Below are positions 1 through 5,939 of a stretch of 35,420 bases of DNA, piece by piece. Within the stretch, counting starts at the first letter, position 1. The number at the start of each line of letters is the position of its first letter. The DNA comes from REEB95 sp963785735. GTDB lineage: Bacteria > Pseudomonadota > Alphaproteobacteria > ATCC43930 > CGMCC-115725. Both the position numbers and the translations under genes were made by a program. The notes under the pieces are model-generated. The model worked only from the letters and a program-made list of their open reading frames with translations, was not told the origin of the DNA and searched no databases. Where the stretch lies: assembly GCA_963785735.1 (NCBI GenBank), contig CAWAWJ010000003.1, positions 1-35,420 on the forward strand, given 5' to 3'.

Positions 1-608
1 CGATCTGCTGCTGGAGCGCGTTGATGCGCTCTTTCAGATCGTTGAGCGAGGAAGCGGGATCCTTGGGCTTGGTGGCACCGCCTTCGCCCGCCTCCGCCCG
101 CGCCCGGCACGGGGAAAGCCGTGAACATCTGCATGGTCTTTTCCAGGAGCGCCAGGTTCTGCTTTCCCATCTGCTCCAAGGGGCCGAAGGGGAACATGCC
201 GCCGAAGGCGTCCTGGAGCGATTTGCGCATCTGGTCCTGGTTATGCGCGAAGGAGGACATGGCGTGTTCGAGATAGCTCGGCACCAGCCATTGCATGTTG
301 CCGCCGTAAAGCCCGATCAACTGGCGCAGGAAGTTGGTGGGCAGCATGGCCTCGCCCTTGGCCTCTTCCTCGACGATGATCTGGGTCAAAACCGAGCGGG
401 TGATGTCCTCGCCGGTCTTGGCGTCGTACACCACGAACTCGCCGCCCTGCTTCACCATGGTGCTCAAATCGTCGAGCGTCACATAGGAGCTGGTGGCGGT
501 GTTGTAGAGCCGCCTATTGGCGTATTTCTTGATGACGGTGGCCGGGGTCTCGCCGCCGCCCGCCAATTCCGCCGCCTTCGCGCCCGTTTTCGCCGTGTCG
601 CTTGCCAT
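1..608 (-). pseudogene. phaR: PHA synthesis regulator PhaR, 3' end outside window, +1 frameshift near 80-108
   Basis: PhaR is a DNA- and PHA-binding repressor that controls phasin and granule genes. The protein starts MASDTAKTGAK at the ATG complementary to 606-608. Residues of about 23-75 form the PHB accumulation regulator DNA-binding domain (IKKYANRRLYNTATSSYV, then TLDDL and IVEEE). A helical region follows (LPTNFLRQLIGLYGG, FGPLEQMGKQN). Past MQMFTAFPVPG the frame turns into arginine- and cysteine-rich nonsense, while the next frame gives a plausible PhaR tail (GEGGATKPKDPASSLNDLKE, then RINALQQQ). The two frames are joined by one extra base in the GC-rich tract at about 80-108. This is either a sequencing error or a real mutation. 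The gene runs off the left edge. It diverges from the synthase genes, a usual PHA arrangement. Confidence 0.85.
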
Positions 609-680
609 GGGGTGAGCATACCAGGATTGCCCCGGGCTTGTGCAGCGCAATAAATAGTGACGTAGCCAAGACCCCCCCCA

Positions 681-768
681 CCCCAAGCCTCCCCCGCAAG
701 GGTGGAGGGCTTGGGGCTTGCCAAGCGTCCCCCGGACGCTTGGCCCGAACATGCCGGGGGCATGTTCG
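681..768. repeat. Cluster of three consecutive hairpins between phaR and the synthase operon
   Basis: Three inverted repeats follow each other almost without spacers. CCCCAAGCC at 681-689 pairs with 708-716. CCAAGCGTCC at 721-730 pairs with 734-743 around a CCC loop. CGAACATGCC at 746-755 pairs with 759-768 around a GGG loop. The second and third stems are perfect 10-bp stems. The block resembles repetitive extragenic palindromic elements. It lies in the phaR/phaC divergent intergenic region, so it could also affect transcription. No second copy was found in the window. Confidence 0.6.
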
Positions 769-828
769 ACAGCCCCAAGAGAGGGGGTGTGCTGGAACGG
801 TTCACAAAAGGCGGGCTATATTGGTTGC

Positions 829-1185
829 ATGGCGGAACCGCCCGATCTCGCAGAGCTTGCCCGGCGCTATGTGGCGCTGTGGCAGGAGCAGCTGGTCGCC
901 ATGGCGGCCGACCCGGCCTTCGCCCAAGGCATGGCGGGGCTGTTCAAGGGGCTTTCGCCCCAACAGGGAGGCTTCGGGCATGGAGATTGGGCGCGTGGAG
1001 CCGGCGCACCCCCATTTGGCGCCGCGCCAGGGGCCGCGCCCGCTGGCGCTCCATCTGGCGAACGCCAGCCTGAGCTGGTTCGGCTCGCAAGCCGCGTGGC
1101 CGCTCTTGAAAAGCGGCTCGCTGCCCTGGAAGCCGGAACTGGCGGCAAAGGGAAACGCGCTTCTAAAAAGCCTCGAAGGATCTGA
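829..1185 (+). CDS. Small PhaE-like putative PHA synthase partner, 118 aa
   Basis: This small protein lies directly upstream of the short PHA synthase and overlaps it. It starts MAEPPDLAELARRYVALW at the ATG at 829. The N-terminal half is an amphipathic helix with WQEQL and ADPAFAQGMAGLF. An Ala/Pro/Gly linker follows, then a heptad segment (LVRLASRVAALEKRLAALE, residues of about 83-101) and a basic tail ending KKPRRI. This layout resembles the PhaE-type subunit that activates short class III synthases, but it is much shorter than classical PhaE. No good Shine-Dalgarno sequence precedes the ATG. A TATATT at 817-822 would place a transcript start near the A of the ATG, so leaderless translation is possible. 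Function is inferred from position and the coiled-coil tail. Confidence 0.6.
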   Translation: MAEPPDLAELARRYVALWQEQLVAMAADPAFAQGMAGLFKGLSPQQGGFGHGDWARGAGAPPFGAAPGAAPAGAPSGERQPELVRLASRVAALEKRLAALEAGTGGKGKRASKKPRRI

Positions 1186-2227
1186 GCCCGGGGAGTTCGG
1201 GCGCGCGCTCGAAAGCGAGCTGCGCCGCCGGGCCGATCTGCTGTTGAAGGGCATCGAGGCCTATCGCCATCACCCCTATCGCCGAAGCGCGGAAGACATG
1301 CCCGTGTTGTGGCAGGAAGGCACGACGCGGTTGTTGGATTACGCGCCGGCGGGCGGCGCGCCTGTCCTGGTGGTGCCCTCGCTCATCAATCGCGGCTATA
1401 TCCTCGATCTTTTGCCGGGGAACTCCCTGTTGCGCTATCTCGCGGGCGCCGGCCTGCGGCCCTTTTTGGTCGATTGGGGCGCGCCGGGCGATGTGGAGCG
1501 GCGCTATGGCCTGACCGAATATATTACGTTGAGACTGGAGAAGGCGGCGGAGGCGGCTTCTCAGGCGAGCGGCGGCGGGAAAATATCCGTGCTCGGTTAT
1601 TGCATGGGGGGATTGCTGGCGCTGGCGCTCGCCGACCGGCGGCCCGATCTGGTGGGGTATCTTGCGCTTCTCGCCACGCCGTGGAAATTCCATGCCGAGC
1701 GGCCGGACCAGGCGCGTTTGCTGGGCTCGCTCGCGGAATCGTTCGCCGTTTCCTTCGCGGACGCCGGCGAGGTGCCGGTGGACGCGCTTCAGGCGCTCTT
1801 CGCCTCGCTCGATCCGCTTTTGGCGGTGAAGAAATTTTCGCGCTTCGCCGCGATGGAGAAAGAGAGCGAGGGGGCGCGCGGGTTCGTGGCGCTCGAGGAT
1901 TGGCTCAATGACGGCGTGGCTTTGGCGCTGCCGGCGGCGGTGGAGTGCCTGGGCGATTGGTATGGGCGCGACACGCCGGGCCGGGGCGAATGGAAGGTGG
2001 ATGGGCGCGCGGTCGTGCCGAGAAATATCGGCCAGCCGAGCCTGGTGATGGTGCCGGCGCAAGACCGCATCGTGCCGCCCTTGAGCGCCGCGGCCTTGGC
2101 CAGCGAGCTGCCCCATGCCGAGCGTTTCACGCCGCCCTTGGGCCATATCGGCATGGTGGTGGGGCACGAAGCGCCGCAAGCGACCTGGCCAAAATTGGCC
2201 GGGTGGTTGAAGGAGAAAGGAGCGTGA
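980..2227 (+). CDS. phaC: Short poly(3-hydroxyalkanoate) synthase, 415 aa
   Basis: The enzyme polymerises (R)-3-hydroxyacyl-CoA into PHA at the granule surface. It is an alpha/beta hydrolase with the PHA synthase lipase-like box GYCMGG, giving nucleophile Cys208. Asp362 (AQDRIVP) and His389 (LGHIGMVVG) complete the likely triad. ALEDWLNDG near residues 304-312 is also characteristic. At 415 residues it is closer in length to class III synthases than to the ~600-residue class I enzymes. The ATG at 980 has AGGGAGG about 9 bases upstream, and the family-like segment GPRPLALHL begins at residue 18. The gene begins 206 bases inside the preceding gene, in a different frame. Its stop overlaps the next gene's GTG start. 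Longer in-frame starts upstream lie in the repeat and are unlikely. Confidence 0.85.
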   Translation: MEIGRVEPAHPHLAPRQGPRPLALHLANASLSWFGSQAAWPLLKSGSLPWKPELAAKGNALLKSLEGSEPGEFGRALESELRRRADLLLKGIEAYRHHPYRRSAEDMPVLWQEGTTRLLDYAPAGGAPVLVVPSLINRGYILDLLPGNSLLRYLAGAGLRPFLVDWGAPGDVERRYGLTEYITLRLEKAAEAASQASGGGKISVLGYCMGGLLALALADRRPDLVGYLALLATPWKFHAERPDQARLLGSLAESFAVSFADAGEVPVDALQALFASLDPLLAVKKFSRFAAMEKESEGARGFVALEDWLNDGVALALPAAVECLGDWYGRDTPGRGEWKVDGRAVVPRNIGQPSLVMVPAQDRIVPPLSAAALASELPHAERFTPPLGHIGMVVGHEAPQATWPKLAGWLKEKGA

Positions 2228-2850
2228 GGCCGAAATTCCCCGGCGCGCCCGCCGCCACCAAGGCCAAGCTCGCGAAATTGCGGCCGACGCAGATGACGCT
2301 GGGCTATGCCGAGGTCGCGCACAAGCGAAAGGAATGGCGCAAGCTCGATCCGAAGGACGCCAAGGCGTTCCTGCGCGCCCACCGCTTTCCCGCCATACGC
2401 GGCCCCAAGGGGCGGCTTTACATCACCGACCACCACCATCTCGGCCGCGCGCTTCAGGAGGAGAAGGTCGCGTCGGTTTCGATCGCGGTGCTGGCCGATC
2501 TCTCGGATCTCGACCGCGACGAATTCTGGATCCTGATGGATTACCAGCAATGGGCGCATCCCTACGACGCCAAGGGCCGGCGGCGCGATTTTTCCGCCAT
2601 CCCGAAATCGCTCGACTGCCTGCCCGACGATCCCTATCGCAGCCTGGCGGCGGCGGCGCGCCGCGCGGGGAATTATCCCAAGGACACGACGCCCTTCGCC
2701 GAATTCCTCTGGGCCGATTTCTTCCGGCGGCGGATAGCGGCCGCGACGCTGCGCCGCGCGCCGAAAAAGGCGCTGAAGCGCGCCCTGCGTTTCGCGCGCT
2801 CGCTCGAAGCGGCGCACCTTCCGGGCTGGTCGGGGATCGGGAAAGGGTGA
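2224..2850 (+). CDS. ParB-like nuclease-fold protein, 208 aa
   Basis: The protein matches the short ParB-like nuclease family (ParBc_2 type). It has a basic N terminus, a segment PTQMTLGYAEVAHK, a strand region AFLRAHRFPAIRGPKGRLY and the family-typical ITDHHHLGRAL (about residues 62-72). DYQQWAHPYDAKG follows. These proteins are generally stand-alone ParB-fold domains of unknown function; a chromosome-partitioning role should not be assumed. The GTG start at 2224 overlaps the synthase stop (GTGA) and has AGGAG just upstream inside phaC. Translation is therefore probably coupled to the PHA synthase. The C terminus is rich in Arg and Lys. Whether it has a PHA-related role is unknown. Confidence 0.7.
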   Translation: MRPKFPGAPAATKAKLAKLRPTQMTLGYAEVAHKRKEWRKLDPKDAKAFLRAHRFPAIRGPKGRLYITDHHHLGRALQEEKVASVSIAVLADLSDLDRDEFWILMDYQQWAHPYDAKGRRRDFSAIPKSLDCLPDDPYRSLAAAARRAGNYPKDTTPFAEFLWADFFRRRIAAATLRRAPKKALKRALRFARSLEAAHLPGWSGIGKG

Positions 2851-2857
2851 GGGAAGA

Positions 2858-3010
2858 ATGAGCGGAATGAAGCAATTTTCGCGGGGCGGGGTGGCGGCGG
2901 CCGGGCTGATCGTCCTCGCCTGGGCGGTGGTGCTGTTCCTGCTCCTGCAATTCTACTATCGATGGGAAGTGCTGCAAGCAATCGGGCGGTTCATGCTGTC
3001 CGTGCTTTAG
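2858..3010 (+). CDS. Small single-pass membrane protein, 50 aa
   Basis: A short reading frame starts at ATG 2858, preceded by GAGGGAAG and only seven bases after the ParB-like gene's stop. It has a short basic N terminus (MSGMKQFSRGG) and one strong hydrophobic helix (AAAGLIVLAWAVVLFLLLQ). The end, FYYRWEVLQAIGRFMLSVL, is amphipathic. The good ribosome binding site and tight spacing suggest it is the last gene of the synthase operon. I do not recognise a family. A small regulator or anchor partner is possible, but nothing in the sequence proves a function. Confidence 0.55.
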   Translation: MSGMKQFSRGGVAAAGLIVLAWAVVLFLLLQFYYRWEVLQAIGRFMLSVL

Positions 3011-3057
3011 GCGATGGCTAGACTGGACGGCCTCGCTTGAATTTGGGGAGCGGTACG

Positions 3058-3489
3058 ATGCGCGGAATTTCAATCGGATTGGCGTTGGTCTTGGCGTCGA
3101 TGGCGCCGCCGGCCTGGGCGCAAACCCGGGACGAGAACGTGGCGCATTGCGTCGCCGCCGCCGATGCCGCCGGCGCCGATGCCAAGATCGCCGCCTGCAC
3201 CGCGCTCCTTCAATCGGGCCAGGAGGCCGCGAACAACATTCCCATCATCTATTACGACCGCGGCAACGGTTACCGGTTCAAGGGCCTCTACGACCAGGCC
3301 ATCGGCGATTACAGCCAGGCGATAACGCTCAGGCCCGATTACGCCAATGCCTACAACAATCGGGGGATCGCCTATGAACACAAAAACCAGAACGACCAGG
3401 CGATAGCCGATTACCGCATGGCGGTGAAAATAGACCCGAACCATCAAAACTCGCTGGACGCCCTGAAGCGCCTCGGCGCCACGCCGTGA
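3058..3489 (+). CDS. Exported tetratricopeptide repeat protein, 143 aa
   Basis: An ATG at 3058 with GGGGAG upstream opens a protein with a clear signal peptide (GLALVLASMAPPAWA, cleavage before QTRDE). The mature part starts with a two-cysteine segment (NVAHCVAAADAAG, then KIAACTALLQSG). TPR motifs follow: IYYDRGNGYRFKGLYDQAIG, DYANAYNNRGIAYEHKNQ and a last one ending LKRLGATP. TPRs mediate protein-protein contacts, so a periplasmic scaffold role is likely. A convergent paralogue at 3547-4065 has the same organisation and the same LKRLG-x-TP end, which suggests a local duplication or acquisition of a homologue. Confidence 0.8.
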   Translation: MRGISIGLALVLASMAPPAWAQTRDENVAHCVAAADAAGADAKIAACTALLQSGQEAANNIPIIYYDRGNGYRFKGLYDQAIGDYSQAITLRPDYANAYNNRGIAYEHKNQNDQAIADYRMAVKIDPNHQNSLDALKRLGATP

Positions 3490-3510
3490 GAAGCGCGAGA
3501 AAGCATTCTT

Positions 3511-3524
3511 CTTGACTGATCCGG
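3511..3524. repeat. 14-bp direct repeat, left copy (CTTGACTGATCCGG)
   Basis: This 14-base sequence occurs again, identical, at 4330-4343. The two copies bracket the TPR pseudogene and the transposase fragment. The right copy is part of a good promoter; the left copy lacks a -10 at the right distance. Confidence 0.6.
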
Positions 3525-3546
3525 AGGTCGTGGGTCAGTTTGAAAA

Positions 3547-4065
3547 TTACGGCGTGACGCCGAGGCGCTTCAGATTGTCTTGTGCAGGCTTGAAGTTAGG
3601 ATTGAGCTTCAGCGCCGCGCGGTATTCGGATATTGCTTGGTCGCGAAGGCCCTTCACTTCATAGACGGCACCGCGATTGTTGTAGGCCATGGCGTTGCTA
3701 GGGTTGAGCGCGATTGCTTTGTTTTCATCGGTCAGCGCCTGGTCGTAGAGGCCCTTTTCGTAAAAGGTACGGCCGCGATTGACGTAGGCTTGGGCGTTCG
3801 ATGGATTGAGCTGAATGGCTTGATTCTCATCCTGAATGGCCAAATCAAACTCATGTTTATTGCCATATCCATCGGAGCGGTTGGTGAAGAGATCAGACAA
3901 AACGGAGCTGGAATAGCGTCCCGATTGGATCATCGCGGTGCAGCCTTCAATAGTCTGATCGTCTGTGGCGGTTGAGCCGAAGCACCAGTCGTGTTGCTGC
4001 TGCGTCTGCGCTCAAGCCGGTGACGCGGCGAACGCCAAGGCCAAGCCAATAAAAAATTTATGCAT
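3547..4065 (-). pseudogene. Exported TPR protein with in-frame TGA at codon 18
   Basis: On the minus strand an ATG at 4065, preceded by AGGGGGA at good spacing, encodes MHKFFIGLALAFAASPA, then TGA (4012-4014), then AQTQQQHDWCFGSTATDDQ. It continues in frame through TPR motifs (AQAYVNRGRTFYEKGLYDQA, AMAYNNRGAVYEVKGLRDQA) to LKRLGVTP. The paralogue at 3058 reads PAWAQT at the same place, so the TGA very likely replaced a Trp TGG at the signal-peptide end. As read, only a 17-residue peptide is made. An internal ATG at 3933 could give a 128-residue cytoplasmic TPR fragment. Base composition looks lower in GC than the neighbours. Alternatives are a sequencing error or readthrough. Confidence 0.75.
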
Positions 4066-4075
4066 AATTATCCCC

Positions 4076-4329
4076 CTATTTCCGCGTCCTGCCGAGTTGG
4101 TTTGGATTGGACGGGCGAGAAGCATAGCTTAGATCGCCACCAAATTCACGCTTCGGCGCTTCGAGCTTCCCCTGTTCCCAGGCGTCGATCATCTTCACAA
4201 CGTCCGTCATATCCCACGGGCTTGTCCGTGACGCCCGCCGCCATTGCCGGAGTGACGCGCAGGCTTTGGTGAACCCTCACGAAATTGCAGAGCATGAGAT
4301 AGATCGCCAGCGCGAGCGCGTGGTTTCCC
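4076..4329 (-). pseudogene. Transposase C-terminal fragment with a one-base frameshift
   Basis: Reading the minus strand from about 4329 gives NHALALAIYLMLCNFVRVHQ, then SLRVTPAMAAGVTDKP. This matches the end of DDE transposases of IS elements (the VRVHxSLRVTPAMAAG type). One extra base near 4216 then shifts the frame. The alternative frame continues WDMTDVVKMIDAWEQGKLEA and ends GRTRK-stop at 4076-4078. No start or catalytic core is present, and the homology stops abruptly at the 14-bp repeat at 4330. The fragment ends about ten bases before the start of the TPR pseudogene on the same strand. This is a dead insertion-sequence remnant; the exact IS family is uncertain. Confidence 0.6.
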
Positions 4330-4343
4330 CTTGACTGATCCGG
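4330..4343. repeat. 14-bp direct repeat, right copy
   Basis: Second copy of CTTGACTGATCCGG, identical to 3511-3524. It marks the point where transposase similarity ends and lies at the -35 of the promoter at 4331-4359. Confidence 0.6.
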
Positions 4344-4359
4344 ATCAATGTGGTATAAA
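4331..4359 (+). promoter_or_regulatory. Sigma-70-like promoter TTGACT-N17-TATAAA
   Basis: TTGACT at 4331-4336 and TATAAA at 4354-4359 are separated by the ideal 17 bases. The expected transcript start is near 4366. It reads towards the exported protein at 4418, but a terminator-like hairpin lies between them. Confidence 0.6.
4335..4348. promoter_or_regulatory. Putative FNR/FixK-type operator inside the promoter
   Basis: CTGATCCGGATCAA matches the FNR/FixK consensus TTGAT-N4-ATCAA at nine of ten defined positions and contains the perfect palindrome TGATCCGGATCA. It sits in the -35/-10 spacer, centred about 24 bases before the expected start. That position would suit repression better than activation. 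No regulator gene of this family is present in the window. Confidence 0.4.
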
Positions 4360-4379
4360 TAGTCATCATCGAAAGTCCG

Positions 4380-4403
4380 CCCGGCGTCCGCGCCGGGTTT
4401 TTT
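4380..4403 (+). terminator. Terminator-like hairpin in the leader of the exported protein gene
   Basis: CCCGGCG (4380-4386) pairs with CGCCGGG (4391-4397) around TCCG, and six T follow. This has intrinsic-terminator form. It lies between the promoter and the start codon at 4418, so it may attenuate the downstream genes or end a very short RNA. A close relative occurs at 5184-5205. Confidence 0.6.
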
Positions 4404-4417
4404 GTTGGGGGGAATTT

Positions 4418-4789
4418 TTGCAACTCGCGTTCAGGCCATGGGCCGCTTCCTTCGCGATCCTTCTCCTCGCCGGGATGTCCGCGCCCCTTGCCCGCGCGGC
4501 GGGCCCTTATGACGGCGTCTATAACGGCACGACCGATTCCCCCGACCGGCGCTGCCAATCCGGCAAATTCTCCATGACCGTCAAGGACAACGTCGTGACC
4601 AAATGGGGGGCCCATGGCGTGTCGGGCTCGGTTTCAGGCGATGGTTCGCTGACCGTTCATACCACCACCTTCGCGGGCGCCGCCGCCGCCACCACCGGCA
4701 AAATATCGGGCGGCGTCTTCACCGGCGACACGGTGGAGCAGGGCGGCTTCGCCTGCGTCTGGCACCTCACGCTCACCAACGGGTCCTGA
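4418..4789 (+). CDS. Small exported protein of unknown function, 123 aa
   Basis: The likely start is TTG 4418, with TGGGGGGAA four to five bases upstream; no in-frame ATG precedes the signal peptide core. The signal peptide is LAFRPWAASFAILLLAGMSA with cleavage after ARA. The mature protein is rich in Gly, Thr and Ser (YDGVYNGTTDSPDRRC, then GSVSGDGSLTVHTTTF). It has two Cys in the mature part, in DRRCQSG and GGFACVWHL, which could form a disulfide. The repetitive beta-rich look suggests a small beta-sandwich or barrel. It is followed after 11 bases by a lipoprotein gene, probably in the same transcript. I do not recognise a named family. Confidence 0.6.
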   Translation: MQLAFRPWAASFAILLLAGMSAPLARAAGPYDGVYNGTTDSPDRRCQSGKFSMTVKDNVVTKWGAHGVSGSVSGDGSLTVHTTTFAGAAAATTGKISGGVFTGDTVEQGGFACVWHLTLTNGS

Positions 4790-4800
4790 GGCGGCTTGTC

Positions 4801-5151
4801 ATGCGCGCTTTAGCGGCGGCCGTTTTCTGCCTCTTGCTCCTCGCCGGCTGCGGGCTGTGGAATTCCACGCGCGACACCGCCGGCGACGCCATGCTCGGCG
4901 TCCAATTGTCGACGGATTCGGCGAGCTTCGTCGATCGCTGCGCCGATGCCCTGAAACGGGCCTATCCCAATGTGCGCTTCGAGGTGACCGGCAAGCGCCT
5001 CGGCCTCGATGCCAACCGGGCGCTCGTCGACATTCAGGCTTCGCGCGCCGAAGCGCCCGTGAGCCCGTTGACGCCGCGCGAGGTCGCCGTTCAATGCCGC
5101 TTCGATAGCGGCGTGTTGCTCGATTTCCATTGGACCGCTAGTCCGCTCTGA
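4801..5151 (+). CDS. Small lipoprotein of unknown function, 116 aa
   Basis: The ATG at 4801 is preceded by GAGGCGG. The N terminus MRALAAAVFCLLLLAGCGLW has a lipobox (LAGC, Cys17), so the protein should be lipid-anchored. The mature part has a helical segment (DRCADALKRAYPNVRFEVTG) and a strand-rich end (VAVQCRFDSGVLLDFHW), with Cys residues that could pair. It lies between an exported protein gene and a terminator followed by a phage terminase gene. It may therefore belong to a phage-derived or mobile block, but the sequence gives no specific phage function. Confidence 0.65.
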   Translation: MRALAAAVFCLLLLAGCGLWNSTRDTAGDAMLGVQLSTDSASFVDRCADALKRAYPNVRFEVTGKRLGLDANRALVDIQASRAEAPVSPLTPREVAVQCRFDSGVLLDFHWTASPL

Positions 5152-5183
5152 TTTTTTATTTTGATTTGAATCTCTCGAAATCG

Positions 5184-5205
5184 CCCGGCTCTCGCCGGGT
5201 TTTTT
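5184..5205 (+). terminator. Intrinsic terminator between the lipoprotein and terminase genes
   Basis: CCCGGC (5184-5189) pairs with GCCGGG (5194-5199) around TCTC, and six T follow. It should end transcription from the lipoprotein gene. Sequence and spacing closely resemble the hairpin at 4380-4403, including a CGAAA shortly upstream of both. Confidence 0.75.
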
Positions 5206-5229
5206 CATGTCTAAAGATTGGATCCCGCC

Positions 5230-5817
5230 ATGATGACCCCGAAACAGAAAGTCTTCGTCGACGAATATCTGGTCGCGTTGAACGCCAGCGAGGCGGCGCG
5301 GCGCGCGGGATATTCCAGCAAATCCGCCCATGTCATGGGCTGCCAGCTGATGAAGGAGCCGGAAATCGCCCGCGCCATCCGCGAGGCAATGGAGGCGCGA
5401 TCTTTGCGCACCCGCGTCGACGCCGACCGCATCGTCTTGGAGCTGGCGCGGGTGGCGTTTTCCGATCTCGGCCGCATCGCCGATTGGGGGCCCGAGGGCG
5501 TGTGGCTCAAGCCCAATAACGCCATGGCCGAATCCGACCGCGCCGCCATCGCCGAGCTGAGGCCGCTTGGCGGGGAGGCGGATCAGGCGGGCGCTGTTCG
5601 CATCCATATCCGCCTCCAGAACAAGCAGCGCGCGCTCGACAGCCTGGCGCGCCATTTCGCGCTTTACGGCCGCAACGCCAAGCTCATCGCTGGGCGCCCG
5701 GAAGATCGGATGGACCAGGAGGCGCTCGCCCAAAGCGCCCGCGCCAAGCTGCGCGCGCATATCGACGCCTATGCGCGGGAGATGGAGGAGGCGGCTGGAA
5801 AGAAGCCTTCGGACTAA
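5230..5817 (+). CDS. Phage terminase small subunit, orphan, 195 aa
   Basis: Terminase small subunits recognise phage DNA and pass it to the large subunit for packaging. This protein has the family-typical opening MTPKQKVFVDEYLVALNASE followed by AARRAGYSSKSAHVMGCQLM, a helix-turn-helix of the Terminase_2 family. PEIARAIREAMEAR and a segment beginning VAFSDLGRIADW follow. The end is helical and charged. The length is normal and the frame is intact. No large terminase, portal or capsid gene lies nearby; the next gene is the PHA thiolase. It is therefore probably the survivor of a degraded prophage. ATG 5230 or the adjacent ATG 5233 may be the start, and neither has a strong ribosome binding site. 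Confidence 0.8.
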   Translation: MMTPKQKVFVDEYLVALNASEAARRAGYSSKSAHVMGCQLMKEPEIARAIREAMEARSLRTRVDADRIVLELARVAFSDLGRIADWGPEGVWLKPNNAMAESDRAAIAELRPLGGEADQAGAVRIHIRLQNKQRALDSLARHFALYGRNAKLIAGRPEDRMDQEALAQSARAKLRAHIDAYAREMEEAAGKKPSD

Positions 5818-5819
5818 TC

Positions 5820-5851
5820 GTCATGCCCGGGCCATGACCCGGGGGCATGAC
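5820..5851. repeat. Inverted repeat GTCATGCCC/GGGCATGAC
   Basis: A nine-base stem (5820-5828 with 5843-5851) encloses a GC-rich loop that is itself partly self-complementary. No T-tract follows, so it is more like an extragenic palindrome than a classical terminator. It separates the terminase gene from phaA. Confidence 0.5.
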
Positions 5852-5939
5852 GCCATGGATAGGCACCATCCCGCTTTGAGTGTGTTCCCAAAACCCCCGA
5901 AGAAGACTATCTAATAGAAAACCCCGGGAAGGCCCGTCC

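Noticed and set aside
21..653. 210-codon + strand frame at the left edge
   Set aside because: Antisense to phaR, whose DNA-binding domain is clearly recognisable.
602..979. Longer N terminus for the PHA synthase
   Set aside because: Would translate through the hairpin repeat and the partner gene; the ATG at 980 has a ribosome binding site and family similarity begins after it.
1163..2179. 338-codon minus frame across phaC
   Set aside because: Antisense shadow; His/Arg-rich composition with no domain, while the + strand has the synthase triad.
4060..4272. 70-codon + frame beginning MHNYPPISASC
   Set aside because: Antisense to the transposase remnant; no ribosome binding site or conserved look.
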